Source: Streptomyces sp. SID12501
Lineage (GTDB): Bacteria > Actinomycetota > Actinomycetes > Streptomycetales > Streptomycetaceae
Direction: 5' to 3'
Assembly: GCF_010550245.1 (NCBI RefSeq)
Contig: NZ_JAAGLU010000020.1
Span: 1 to 64,000, forward strand
DNA length: 64,000 bases
Shown one piece after another: positions 7,057-15,610 of the stretch. The notes below the pieces were generated by a model that was not told the DNA's origin, did no database searches, and saw only the letters and a list, made by a program, of their open reading frames with translations. The position numbers and the translations under genes are program-made. The stretch's first letter is position 1; each line of letters starts with the position of its first letter.

Positions 7057-8112
7057 TCAGCTGCCGGTGGCCGACTTCCAGCCGTTGATGTAGGCGGTGA
7101 GGTTGTTGTCGATGTCGTCCCAGTCCGGCTCGAAGACCTCCACGCCGTCCATCACCTTGGTGAGGGCGATGGCGTTGGCGTCGGTGGCCTTGACGTCCCG
7201 ACGGGCTGCGAAGCCGCCGCCGATCTCGCTGACCTGCTGCTGCGCCTTCCGGCCCAGCATGTAGTCGAGGAGCTTTTTGGCGTTGTCGCCGTGCGGGGCT
7301 TTGGTGACCAGGCCGGCCGCGTAGGGCAGGGCGAAGGTGGTGGGCCTGCCGCCCTCCTTCGCCGGGAACCAGATGCCGAGGTTGGGCATGGACTTGGACT
7401 GGGCGTAGTTCATCTGGACGTCGCCGTTGGCGACGAGCAGCTCGCCCTTGTCGACCTTGGGGGCGAGCTTGCCGGTGGAGGCAGACGGACCGACGTTGTT
7501 GGCCTGGAGCTTCTTCAGGTACTCCAGGGCCGGCTTCTCGCCGCCGAAGTCGTGCATGGCCTTGATGAGTACGGCGGTGCCGTCGCCGGCGACCCCCGGG
7601 GTGGAGTACTGGAGTTTGTTCTCGTACTTTCCGTCGAGCAGGTCCTCCCAGGCAGCGGGGGCGTGCTTCAGGTCCTTCTTGTTGTAGATGAAGCCGAAGT
7701 AGTTGTTGACGACGGTGGTCCAGGTGCCGTTCACGGCCTTGTCGGCGGCGTCCACCTGGTCGGCGCCTTCGGGGGCGTACTTCTGGAGCAGGCCCTTGCT
7801 GTCGGCCTGCTGGATGAGGGGCGGGAGGGTGACGAGGACGTCGGCCTGCGGGTTGGCCTTCTCGCGGACGGCGCGCTGGACCATCTCGCCGGAGCCGCCC
7901 TCGACGTACTCGACCTTGATGCCGGTCTCGTTCTCGAAGTCCTTGAAGACCTGGTCGTACCAGCCGTCGCCGCGCTCGCCCTTGAGGCTGTCGGCGCTGT
8001 AGACGGTGACGACCTTCTCGTCGGAGGCGGCCGAGGTGGCGCCGCAGGCGGAGAGCAGCGGGGTGGCGGCGAGGGCCAGGGCGACCGCGAGCGTGAGGGT
8101 GTTTTTGGGCAT
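7057..8112 (-). CDS. phnS: 2-aminoethylphosphonate ABC transporter, binding lipoprotein
   Basis: The 351-residue protein has a lipoprotein signal (LLSACG, lipid Cys at residue 23) and an iron/sulfate-type class II periplasmic-binding fold: VVTVYSADSL at the start of the mature domain, KVEYVEGGSGEMVQRA and YNKKDLKHAPAAWEDLLDGKY. It would capture 2-aminoethylphosphonate outside the membrane and pass it to the permeases upstream. Two permease genes, an ATPase and phosphonate-degrading enzymes on the same strand support the substrate; without that context it could bind spermidine or iron. It is the last gene of the operon. Confidence 0.8.
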   Translation of the reverse strand: MPKNTLTLAVALALAATPLLSACGATSAASDEKVVTVYSADSLKGERGDGWYDQVFKDFENETGIKVEYVEGGSGEMVQRAVREKANPQADVLVTLPPLIQQADSKGLLQKYAPEGADQVDAADKAVNGTWTTVVNNYFGFIYNKKDLKHAPAAWEDLLDGKYENKLQYSTPGVAGDGTAVLIKAMHDFGGEKPALEYLKKLQANNVGPSASTGKLAPKVDKGELLVANGDVQMNYAQSKSMPNLGIWFPAKEGGRPTTFALPYAAGLVTKAPHGDNAKKLLDYMLGRKAQQQVSEIGGGFAARRDVKATDANAIALTKVMDGVEVFEPDWDDIDNNLTAYINGWKSATGS

Positions 8113-8167
8113 GGCGAGGTGAACTCCTTGCGGTGGGTGACCGGTTGATCGCGTGGATGGACGGTGA

Positions 8168-8965
8168 CTAGCGGTACGAGGCTCTGGTGCGGATGCGGGA
8201 GACGGCGAGCAGGACCAGCAGGGTGGCCGCCATCAGGACCACGGCGATGGCAGAGCCGGTGAACAGGGCGCCGCGGTCGGTGGCGGCGTAGATGAGGATC
8301 GGCAGCGGGGTCCAGTCGGGCGGGTAGAGCATCATCGTGGCGCTCAGCTCGCCCATGGACAGGGCGAAGCAGAGGCCGGCGGCGGCGGTCAGGGACGGCA
8401 GCAGCAGGGGCAGCCGGACCCGCCACAGGACGTGGGCGGGGGACGCGCCGAGGGATGCGGCGGCCTGCTCGTAGGCGGGGTCGAGGCGGGTGATCGCGGC
8501 GGACACCGACTGGTAGGCGAAGGCGGTGACCAGGACGGAGTGGGCGATGATCACGATCCAGCGGGTGCCGTTGAGGAGCATCGGCGGCTGGGAGAAGGCC
8601 ACCAGGACCGCAAGGCCGACGACGACCGAGGGCACGGCGACCGGCAGAACGAACAGGGCGTCGAGCACTGCCCGGTACCGCTTCCTCGACGCCGCCGCTG
8701 CGAGGGCGGCCCAGGTGCCGGCGGCGAGGGCGAGCAGGCTGGCGGTGACAGCGGTGACCAGGCTGGTGGTGAGGGCCTGGAGGGCCTCACCACGGGTGGC
8801 GGTCTCGTAGTTGGCGGTGGTGAAGCCGGAGGGCAGGACGCTGGACCAGTGGGTGGCGAAGGAGGCAGCGAGGACGACGAGGAGCGGGAGGGCGAACAGG
8901 GGAAGGAAGAGGAGGAAGAAGACCGCCCACACGGCCCACTTCGCCCTGCGGCTATGCACCAGCAC
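8168..8965 (-). CDS. phnV: 2-aminoethylphosphonate ABC transporter permease (second)
   Basis: A 265-residue integral membrane protein with about six hydrophobic segments and the ABC EAA loop (YEQAAASLGASPAHVLWRV, near residue 185) that contacts the ATPase. Its length is normal for this transporter's permeases. Its start overlaps the end of the first permease gene by 14 bp, so the two were translationally coupled. With the first permease broken, this subunit has no obvious intact partner in the operon; it could only work as a homodimer. Confidence 0.8.
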   Translation of the reverse strand: MLVHSRRAKWAVWAVFFLLFLPLFALPLLVVLAASFATHWSSVLPSGFTTANYETATRGEALQALTTSLVTAVTASLLALAAGTWAALAAAASRKRYRAVLDALFVLPVAVPSVVVGLAVLVAFSQPPMLLNGTRWIVIIAHSVLVTAFAYQSVSAAITRLDPAYEQAAASLGASPAHVLWRVRLPLLLPSLTAAAGLCFALSMGELSATMMLYPPDWTPLPILIYAATDRGALFTGSAIAVVLMAATLLVLLAVSRIRTRASYR

Positions 8966-9371
8966 GGCGACTCACCATCCGGTAGAGGCCGTAGAGGCCC
9001 ACGGAGATCAGGATGTTGACGACGGCGACCACGCAGGCGCCCGGGTAGTCGGACTCCAGGATCGCCTTGCTGTAGACGAGCATCGGCAGGGTGGTGACTC
9101 CTTTCGCACCGGTGAACAGCACGATCCCGAACTCGTTCAGGCACAGCACCAGGACAAGGCTGCCGCCGGCCGCGAGGGCGGGCAGCGACTCGGGCAGGAT
9201 CACCTGTCGGATGATGCGGGGAGCACGGGCGCCCAGCGAACTGGCGGCTTCCAGCTGGCCGGTGTCGAGCTGCGAGAAGGCGGCGAGCAACGGGCGCATC
9301 ACGAACGGTGTGAAGTACGTGATCTCCGCGAGCAGCACGCCCCAGGGTTGCAGCTGCTCTCCAAGGAGTGC

Positions 9372-9702
9372 GCACGAGGTCGAATTAGCTCGATCGTGTG
9401 ATGGTCGGCTTCCGGGCTTGCGGTGCCCTGGGCTGTTTGGGTTAGCGTGACGGTGCGATCTGGGACGCGGGGTACGGCGTCAGCGTGCGGGGCCCCTGCT
9501 CCACCGGTGTGATGGTTCAGGGCCTCCTCGTCGCCTCTGGCTGTATCTATATGGCCAGGTCGTGTAGGGAACTGGCCTCCCGGGCCAGGACCACGCACAG
9601 GATGCGTGTCGCCACCCGGGGTCGAGTACGCCGGGGACCAGCTCGCCCAAGACCGTTCGGGGCGCGCGGCTGAGCGGACTCACTCCCGCTCAGTCCACAG
9701 GA
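9372..9702. other. foreign segment replacing the permease core
   Basis: About 330 bp with no permease-like coding in any frame. It ends at the left near TCGAATTAGCTCGATCG and at the right near a hairpin. The total distance between permease ends is close to a full-length gene, so about the same amount of coding DNA was lost as was gained. It may be a decayed mobile-element end, but I could not match it to a family. Confidence 0.55.
9670..9693. repeat. perfect 8-bp hairpin at the edge of the inserted segment
   Basis: CTGAGCGG (9670-9677) and CCGCTCAG (9686-9693) are exact inverted repeats with an 8-base loop, 10 bp from the junction with permease sequence. Subterminal hairpins occur in some mobile elements; a transcription terminator is the alternative. 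Confidence 0.5.
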
Positions 9703-9820
9703 ACGGTAGAGGAAGACGAGGGCGAGCAGGACGACCGGAGGCAGGGCCCACATCAGCGCCTTCAGGGGACGCGGAGAGCCTTTCGGCCGGCCGAGGACGA
9801 CCCGCGGTTTCTGCGCGACC

Positions 9821-10876
9821 TCAGCCATGGTTCACCCCTGCGGGCAGCAATACCGCGTCCTCCGGAGCGAAGTGCAGGGTGACGGTCTCGCCGTGGGCCG
9901 GCGGGTCCCGCAGTTCCGGCAGGTCGGCCATGACGCGGTGGCCTTCCACGTCGACGTAGAGCCGGTGCGTGGCGCCCCGCCACTGGATCTCGGCCAGCGT
10001 GCCGGTGAGCCGGTTGGGGCCGTCGCCGAGCCCGACGAGGTGCGGGCGGACGCACAGCGTCGCCGAGGCACCCGGCGCGGCACCCGCCGTGTCGACCTTG
10101 AGCGCGGCGCGGCCGAAGGCCACCTCCCCGGCACCCACGGTGACGGGCAGCAGGTTGGCGTTGCCGACGAAGGAGGCCGTGAACGCGTTTGCCGGGGCCC
10201 GGTACAGCTCGCGCGGGGTGCCGCACGCCTGCAGGCGGGCCCGGTCCATCACGGCGATCCGGTCGGCGAGGGTCAGCGCCTCCACCTGGTCATGGGTGAC
10301 GTAGAGGAAGGAGACATCGGGCAGTTCGCGGTGCAGACGGGCCAGTTCCGCGAGCATTCCCGAGCGGAGCTGGGCGTCGAGCGCGGACAGCGGTTCGTCG
10401 AGGAGGAGGACATCTGGGCGGATGGCGAGGGCGCGGGCGATGGCGACGCGCTGCTGCTGGCCGCCGGACAGCTCGCGCGGGTAGCGGCGGGCGTAGCCGC
10501 CCATGCTGGTCATCTCCAGCGCCTCGGCTACCCGTTGTCGTATCTCGGCGCGGGCGGCCTTACGGGCCCGGAGCCCGAAGGCGACGTTGTCCTCGACCCG
10601 CAGGTGCGGGAACAGGGCGTACTGCTGCACGACCATGCCGATGCCGCGCCGGTGCGGGGGCAGGTCGGTGACGTCACGGTCGCCGAGGAACACCCGCCCC
10701 GCGGCGGGCCGTACGAACCCGGCGACCGCTCGCAGCGCGGTGGTCTTGCCGGATCCGGACGGCCCGAGCAGCGCCATGACCTCGCCGGGTTCGACGGTGA
10801 GGTCCAGGGCGTCGAGCACCACGTTGCCGTCGTAGGCGACGGTGACCGCGTCGAAGCGGATTCCGCCGGTACCCAT
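9821..10876 (-). CDS. phnT: 2-aminoethylphosphonate ABC transporter ATPase
   Basis: The 351-residue protein has Walker A GPSGSGKTT (38-46), Q-loop VVQQYALFPH, signature LSGGQQQRVAIARAL, Walker B VLLLDEPLSALD and the switch His in VTHDQ. A C-terminal TOBE-like domain follows (about 240-345), as in the Pot/Fbp/Phn class. It energises import. Start and stop overlap its neighbours by 1-8 bp, showing a tight operon. Confidence 0.88.
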   Translation of the reverse strand: MGTGGIRFDAVTVAYDGNVVLDALDLTVEPGEVMALLGPSGSGKTTALRAVAGFVRPAAGRVFLGDRDVTDLPPHRRGIGMVVQQYALFPHLRVEDNVAFGLRARKAARAEIRQRVAEALEMTSMGGYARRYPRELSGGQQQRVAIARALAIRPDVLLLDEPLSALDAQLRSGMLAELARLHRELPDVSFLYVTHDQVEALTLADRIAVMDRARLQACGTPRELYRAPANAFTASFVGNANLLPVTVGAGEVAFGRAALKVDTAGAAPGASATLCVRPHLVGLGDGPNRLTGTLAEIQWRGATHRLYVDVEGHRVMADLPELRDPPAHGETVTLHFAPEDAVLLPAGVNHG

Positions 10877-11577
10877 CAGCCGGCTTTCCGCAGGAGGGCG
10901 GGCAGGCCGGCGACGGAGTCCAGGACGTGGGTCGCGCCCGCCTCGCGGAAGGCGTCGGTGCCGTGGGCTCCGGTCAGCACCCCGGCGACGAGGCCCGCAC
11001 CGGCCCGTACGCCGCTGAGCACGTCGTACGAGGTGTCACCGACGACGGCGACCTGGTGTACCCCGTCGGCGGCCTTGGTGCGCAGGAACGCCTCCAGCAC
11101 CATGTCGGGGTACGGCCGTCCGCGCCCGCCCGCGTCGGCGGGGCACAGCGTGAGCGGCACGAGGTCCCGCCAGCCGAGCGCGTCCAGGATGGCGTCCTGG
11201 GTGACGCGGGCGAAGCCGGTGGTCAAGGCGATGCTCCGGCCGTCGGCGAGGAGTTCCTCGATCGTCTCGCGGGCGCCGGGGAGGGGGGCGATCAGGCCGC
11301 CGTCGACGAGTTCGCCGTACGCCTCCTCGAAGGCGGCGTTGGCCCGCTGGGCGCGGTCCTCGTCGCCGAACAGGTGCCGGAAGACGGAGATCTTCGACTC
11401 ACCCATGGTGGCGCGGACGTAGGCGAGCTTCCCGGCGTGCTCCTCCGTGCCGGGCTCGACGCCGAGCTCGCGGGCGGCGGTTTCGAAGGCGCGCTCGACG
11501 AGTCCGCCGTCGGCGACGGTGGTGCCGGCCATGTCGAGGACGACGAGGCGGATGTCGGTAAGGGTCGTCGTAATCAT
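10876..11577 (-). CDS. phosphonatase-like HAD hydrolase
   Basis: The 233-residue protein opens with LVVLDMAGTTV, the HAD motif I in which Asp is the nucleophile; the DxAGT form is characteristic of phosphonoacetaldehyde hydrolases (PhnX) and relatives. Motif II Thr (IALTTGFARV) and motif IV (VAVVGDTSYDV) are present. PhnX cleaves the C-P bond of phosphonoacetaldehyde to acetaldehyde and phosphate using a Lys Schiff base. This protein belongs to the PhnX-like group seen next to phosphonate transporters, so a C-P cleaving role is likely but not certain. Confidence 0.78.
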   Translation of the reverse strand: MITTTLTDIRLVVLDMAGTTVADGGLVERAFETAARELGVEPGTEEHAGKLAYVRATMGESKISVFRHLFGDEDRAQRANAAFEEAYGELVDGGLIAPLPGARETIEELLADGRSIALTTGFARVTQDAILDALGWRDLVPLTLCPADAGGRGRPYPDMVLEAFLRTKAADGVHQVAVVGDTSYDVLSGVRAGAGLVAGVLTGAHGTDAFREAGATHVLDSVAGLPALLRKAG

Positions 11578-11584
11578 GAGGGTG

Positions 11585-12709
11585 TCACCAGCCCAGTTCG
11601 TTCGCGGTGGTCTCGGCTATCGCGGGCGAGCAGGTCATGCCGCGCCCGCCGGGCCCGGTGACCAGCCAGACGCCGTCGCGCACCTGCTGGCGGTGCACGA
11701 CCCGGTTCTTGTCGGTGCACTGCGCGTACACCCCGGCCCAGCGGCGGCGGATACGCGGCAGCGGGCGGCCGAGGAGGGACTCCACGACGCCGGCGAGGTG
11801 CTCGTAGGGGGCTTCGTGGGTGTCGAAGGCGAAGGGGTGCTCGTACTCGTGGGTGTCGCCGATGGTCAGGCCGCCGTCGGCCCGCTGGACCAGAAGCAAC
11901 TGCATGGCGTGCTCCGCGGCCGTCTCCGCCTGCGCCTGCCGGGCGTTGAGTTCGTCCAGGGCGGGCGAGGTGTAGGCGGGGTAGTAGCGGAAGCTGTCGG
12001 CGTCGGCGACCGAGGTGGTCATCGGCTCACCGAGAGGGTCGGTCTGCATCATCTGGAGGCGGACCCGGCGCACGGGCAGGTCCGGACCGGCCAGTTCGCG
12101 GACCAGGCCGCCGAGCCAGGCACCGGTGCACAGGACGACGACGTCGCCGGTGTGGATATCGCCGTGGTCGTCGCGGACGGCCCTCTCGCCGATGACGTCG
12201 CGGACCTCGCGGCCGGCCAGGAAGGTGTAGCGCTCCGACTTCAGCAGCTCGGCACGCAGGGCGAGTTGGGCGGTGCGTGGTTCGACGGCCGCGTCGCGCT
12301 CGCAGTACAGGGCCGCGTCGAACTCGCCGCGCAGCGCGGGGTTGAGGGCGCGGGCCTCACCGGGGGTGAGGAGCTTGTAGCCGCGGGCTGCGGCATCCGG
12401 GCGGGCTACAGCGGCCTGGGCGACGGCGAGTTCGAGGTCGCCGCGGACCGGGGTCAGGGAACCGTTGGGGCGGAAGCCCAGCGCCGGCATACGGTCACCG
12501 ATCTCCTCCCACAGCTCTCGGGCCCGCAGCGCGGTGTCCAGTTCCTCACCGCCCGCGCGGCCACTGACCCAGATCTGGCCGAAGTTGCGCAGTGAGGCAC
12601 CGCGCGCCTCGGTCTCGCGCTCGATCTGTACGACCTCGTGGCCGCGTTCGACTGCGTGCCAGGCGTGCATGGTGCCCACCACGCCGGCTCCGACGACTAT
12701 CACTCTCAT
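11585..12709 (-). CDS. FAD-dependent oxidoreductase of the phosphonate cluster (DAO fold)
   Basis: The 374-residue enzyme begins with a Rossmann dinucleotide motif (MRVIVVGAGVVGTMHAWHA) and continues as a D-amino-acid-oxidase/glycine-oxidase fold (GASLRNFGQIWVSGR, VVLCTGAW, TGPGGRGMTCSP). It resembles the oxidoreductase family that travels with phosphonatase-like hydrolases and 2-aminoethylphosphonate transporters. It could oxidatively deaminate 2-aminoethylphosphonate or an N-methyl derivative to phosphonoacetaldehyde, replacing the PhnW transaminase, which is absent here. Start ATG 12709 is chosen because the Rossmann motif begins directly after it; an upstream in-frame ATG at about 12730 is possible. 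Confidence 0.75.
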   Translation of the reverse strand: MRVIVVGAGVVGTMHAWHAVERGHEVVQIERETEARGASLRNFGQIWVSGRAGGEELDTALRARELWEEIGDRMPALGFRPNGSLTPVRGDLELAVAQAAVARPDAAARGYKLLTPGEARALNPALRGEFDAALYCERDAAVEPRTAQLALRAELLKSERYTFLAGREVRDVIGERAVRDDHGDIHTGDVVVLCTGAWLGGLVRELAGPDLPVRRVRLQMMQTDPLGEPMTTSVADADSFRYYPAYTSPALDELNARQAQAETAAEHAMQLLLVQRADGGLTIGDTHEYEHPFAFDTHEAPYEHLAGVVESLLGRPLPRIRRRWAGVYAQCTDKNRVVHRQQVRDGVWLVTGPGGRGMTCSPAIAETTANELGW

Positions 12710-12785
12710 GACCGCAACGCTCTTCGGCATCGGGGAACCGGAGGAATCCGGCTGCCGACGAGAGCGTGAACGAGCTGTCACATTT

Positions 12786-12796
12786 GGGCTAGACCC
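12786..12796 (-). promoter_or_regulatory. possible GntR/HutC operator before the phosphonate genes
   Basis: On the minus strand this reads GGGTCTAGCCC. The inner ten bases differ at one position from GGTCTAGACC, the core bound by HutC-subfamily regulators such as DasR. It lies 77 bp before the FAD oxidoreductase start and downstream of the GntR gene, next to an AT-rich run (TAACTAAAAGATAAC) that could hold a -10. Binding is inferred. Confidence 0.4.
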
Positions 12797-12840
12797 GTTA
12801 TCTTTTAGTTACTTATTGCGGTGTGGAGAGGAGGTGGCTC

Positions 12841-13530
12841 TCAGCCTTGCAGGTGGGCGGTGAAGGAGAAGCGGTCGCCTCGGAACAGGGTGCGCACGCG
12901 CTCCAGCGGGCGGCCCTCCGCGTCTCGCGAGATGCGGTGGATGAGCAGCATGGGCAGGGCGGGCGGGGTGCCGATGAGCAATGCCTCGCGCGGGGTGGCA
13001 AGGACGGTTTCGATGCGTTCGTCAGCCTCGCCGAAGGCGACTCCCCGCTCGGAGAGGTGAGCGTAGAAGGACGAGTCCGGGTCGAAGGCGGTGTCCAGGT
13101 CGGGGACGCGGGCCACGGAAACATAGGTGCTCTCCAGGCCGACCCGCTCCTCGTCCGCCAGCAGCACCCGCTCCAGGTGCCAGACCGGCTCCCCACGCGT
13201 GAGGCCGGTCTCGGCGGCGAGCGGTTCGGGACACGGGAAGCAGTCGAGGGTGACGAGCGTACGGCCGGGGGTACGGCCCTGGCGGCGCACGCCCTCGGTG
13301 TAGCTGGCCAAGGACAACGGCTGCTCCAGTTTGGGCCCCGCGACGACGGTGCCGCGGCCTTGCCGGCGCAGCTTGCCCTCCAACACCAGTTCGCGCACCG
13401 CCTGCCGGACCGTCTCGCGGGCGACCTCGTACCGCTCGGAGAGATCCCGCTCGGTGGGGATGGTGTCACCCTCCCCCAACTCGCTCACGAGGCGGTCGAT
13501 CCGCGCCTTCACGGCGTAGTACTTCGGCAC
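12841..13530 (-). CDS. GntR family regulator, HutC/UTRA type
   Basis: The 229-residue protein has an N-terminal winged helix (PTERDLSERYEVARETVRQA, about 25-44, then LVLEGKLRRQGRGTVVAG) and a C-terminal UTRA ligand domain (about 70-225). GTG 13530 is chosen because GGAG is 7 bases upstream and VPKYYAVKARI is a normal GntR start; an upstream GTG at 13596 would add 22 unpatterned residues with no ribosome binding site. As first gene on the strand it most likely controls the phosphonate operon and itself. Confidence 0.8.
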   Translation of the reverse strand: MPKYYAVKARIDRLVSELGEGDTIPTERDLSERYEVARETVRQAVRELVLEGKLRRQGRGTVVAGPKLEQPLSLASYTEGVRRQGRTPGRTLVTLDCFPCPEPLAAETGLTRGEPVWHLERVLLADEERVGLESTYVSVARVPDLDTAFDPDSSFYAHLSERGVAFGEADERIETVLATPREALLIGTPPALPMLLIHRISRDAEGRPLERVRTLFRGDRFSFTAHLQG

Positions 13531-13802
13531 ACGGCCGTGCTCCGGGATCCCGGAGCGGACGGGTGCGCCCGGGGCCTGGTCGTTCGGGTAGTCCACACAA
13601 GGATGGTCGCAGACACGGTCACCGGCTCCGACGGGACATCCGCCTCATGCGGTGTGCCCAGTGAACACCGGGCGAATCTGAAGATCAGCATCCCCGGCGT
13701 GCTCGGCTACGACATCGCCCAGCCCGAGATCGCCCATCTGCACACCGTGGTACTAGCCTGGGACTACGACGTCCGGGGGACGTCCAAGATGAGGAAGAAG
13801 CC

Positions 13803-14363
13803 GTGATGCCGCACTCCTCGCGCCAGGAGCGCGCCTCGCGGGGACCCGCCGTGCCGCTGCTGGTCGTGCTGTGCGGTGTGCTGCTGCTGGCCGCCGTCGC
13901 GGTGGTGGTCTGGCCGGTGGTGTCCGTAACCCCGACGATTCCCGGGCCCTCCTTGGGCGCCACGGGGGAGAAGCGCGGCGTCCCCGGCGCCGCGCTCCAG
14001 AAGACCTTCCGGCTCGCGGTGCCGGCCGGCGCCCGGGAGGCCTCCTACCTGGTGGTCCCGGGCGACGGCAGCGCGGAAAGCAGCCAGGACCTCTACCTGC
14101 GCTTCCGCACCACCGCCGCAGGCCTCAAGGGGTTCCTGACCTCCCTGGACAAGACCACCGGAGACCTGACGGCCGATGACGCCGTCCTGGACCAGGACGA
14201 CATCGACTCCGTCGACCTTCCCTGGAAGATCGGAAGCAAGGGGCACCTCGCCGGCCTCTACGCGGACATCCCCGAGCAGAGCGACACCGTGGGAACCGCC
14301 CTGCTGACCGTCGACGAGAGCGAGGTGGCCAAGCCCTTGGTCTACGCACATGTCACCGTCTAG
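13803..14363 (+). CDS. membrane-anchored extracellular protein, unknown
   Basis: The 186-residue product has a basic N-terminus, a single membrane segment (VPLLVVLCGVLLLAAVAVVV, about 17-36) and a secreted domain of about 145 residues rich in beta-type pattern (KTFRLAVPAGAREASYLVVP). Start is GTG or the ATG directly after it, behind AGGAAG. No family was recognised. It stands alone between the divergent GntR gene and the convergent barstar gene. Confidence 0.65.
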   Translation: MMPHSSRQERASRGPAVPLLVVLCGVLLLAAVAVVVWPVVSVTPTIPGPSLGATGEKRGVPGAALQKTFRLAVPAGAREASYLVVPGDGSAESSQDLYLRFRTTAAGLKGFLTSLDKTTGDLTADDAVLDQDDIDSVDLPWKIGSKGHLAGLYADIPEQSDTVGTALLTVDESEVAKPLVYAHVTV

Positions 14364-14512
14364 CCCCAATGCTCTTGGCTGAACCGGGCGGACGCGGCTG
14401 CTGCTGTGGCGAGCGTTCGCCTCGAAGACCCTCAGGGGCCGGTGAGGGGCCCTGTTGGGTAGTGCCACGTCGGACGAGGCGGTGGCGCCGGTGCCTGGCA
14501 TCGGGGACTCGC

Positions 14513-15610
14513 TCACGCCAGGGTGACGTGCATGCCGCCCTCGGCCAGGACATCGAGAAGTCCGGCGAACAGGTTGTAGGGCCGGCCGGCCGGTGTGCGG
14601 GTCCGGGACAGGTGTTCGCGTGCGGTCGCGGCGTCCCGCCAGAGCATGGTTGCGGGGGCGGTGTAGCCGAAGGTACCGCGCAGGCAGTCGTCGAGGGCGG
14701 CAAGGCAGCCGCCGAAGTAGCCACCCGGCCCGTTCACCGCCTCGCCGAGCGCCAGGTAGAGGCCCGGTTCGTCGGTGATGTGCCGGCCGTCGAGTTCATA
14801 GGTGTGATCCGCGGGCCGGTCGTGGTGGGTGCGTCGGCAGGCTCGTTCTCGGACGAGATCGAGCCAGGCCCCGCGGCGGCGGGTGTCGAGGCCGGCCCAG
14901 GCACCCGGAGTGTCCGGCGGCCCGGCGAACCATCGCTCCCAGATGGGCCGGGCGTATTCGGGAACGGGCGTGAAGAGCTCGCCGTGGAGCTCCAGGTCGA
15001 TCAGATTCGTCCCGTAGGGGGATGGGCGCCAGGTGCTGACTTGGGCCCACAGCAGTCGTTCGGTGAGCGGCTCGCCCCGGTCGTCCTGTATCTCCAGGGC
15101 GGCCTCCTCCAGGTCCAGTGCCCGCCGGGTGCCCTTCGTCAGTGCTGCCCGCAGCCGATCACCCGGGGCGAGCCCCCGCAGGACGAGCGGGGGCGCCACC
15201 TGCTCGGGCGGCAGGACACGGGCGAATTCCCGGCAGGAGCCCAGCCACCGGTGCCCGTCGTGCACTCGGACGGGACCCCTGTGCCCATCGGGCGGACCTT
15301 CGTAGTCGTCCGGACCGGTGAGCACGAGGCTGTCTGTCGCGAGCAGTTGCCCTACGCTCTCCGCGTCCTCCAGCAGCCAAGGCCCGAGTGCCTCGTCCTC
15401 CGGCACCAACCACACCCGGCTGCCGGCCCAGCCGCGGACCTCGGCTCCTTCGTCAACCCAGCCGAACAGTTCGTATGTCCCACGCCGGGGTTCCCCGAAC
15501 AGCCCCTTCGCCTCGGCGCAGACGCCCCAGGCATGGCCGTGCTCCGTCCCGGTCAGCGTGTACCGTGCCCGCCCGCGATCGTTCTTGTCCTCATCCACGG
15601 TGGAAATCAT
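14513..15610 (-). CDS. barstar-domain protein
   Basis: The 365-residue protein has an N-terminal part of about 260 residues rich in Trp and acidic residues, without a family I can name, and a C-terminal part (about 275-335: YELDGRHITDEPGLYLALGE, then GGCLAALDDCLRG) typical of barstar, the intracellular inhibitor of barnase-type RNases. Streptomyces encode many long barstar-fusion proteins of unclear target. ATG 15610 is chosen because MISTVDEDKND is a normal start and the upstream frame is patternless. No barnase gene lies nearby. Confidence 0.65.
   Translation of the reverse strand: MISTVDEDKNDRGRARYTLTGTEHGHAWGVCAEAKGLFGEPRRGTYELFGWVDEGAEVRGWAGSRVWLVPEDEALGPWLLEDAESVGQLLATDSLVLTGPDDYEGPPDGHRGPVRVHDGHRWLGSCREFARVLPPEQVAPPLVLRGLAPGDRLRAALTKGTRRALDLEEAALEIQDDRGEPLTERLLWAQVSTWRPSPYGTNLIDLELHGELFTPVPEYARPIWERWFAGPPDTPGAWAGLDTRRRGAWLDLVRERACRRTHHDRPADHTYELDGRHITDEPGLYLALGEAVNGPGGYFGGCLAALDDCLRGTFGYTAPATMLWRDAATAREHLSRTRTPAGRPYNLFAGLLDVLAEGGMHVTLA

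Larger units (their letters stand above)
8952..9828 (-). pseudogene. phnU: 2-aminoethylphosphonate ABC transporter permease (first), disrupted
   Basis: Both ends of a permease are present but not the middle. From 9828 the N-terminus reads MAEVAQKPRVVLGRPKG... and reaches the first membrane helix (ALPPVVLLALVFLY), then turns into unrelated sequence after about 9703. From about 9373 leftwards a normal permease tail resumes (ALLGEQLQPWGVLLAE, then an EAA loop LEAASSLGARAPRI) and runs to a proper stop at 8952. The two halves are in different frames. The ATG overlaps the end of the ATPase gene, as expected for an operon. The transporter should therefore be inactive unless another permease substitutes. 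Confidence 0.8.

Noticed and set aside
8952..9828. Explaining the permease defect by simple frameshifts
   Set aside because: No frame of the 9372-9702 segment encodes permease-like helices, so the middle is replaced rather than shifted.
9827..11422. 531-codon plus-strand frame
   Set aside because: It lies opposite the ABC ATPase and HAD hydrolase, which have full family motifs; the frame is a GC-bias artefact.
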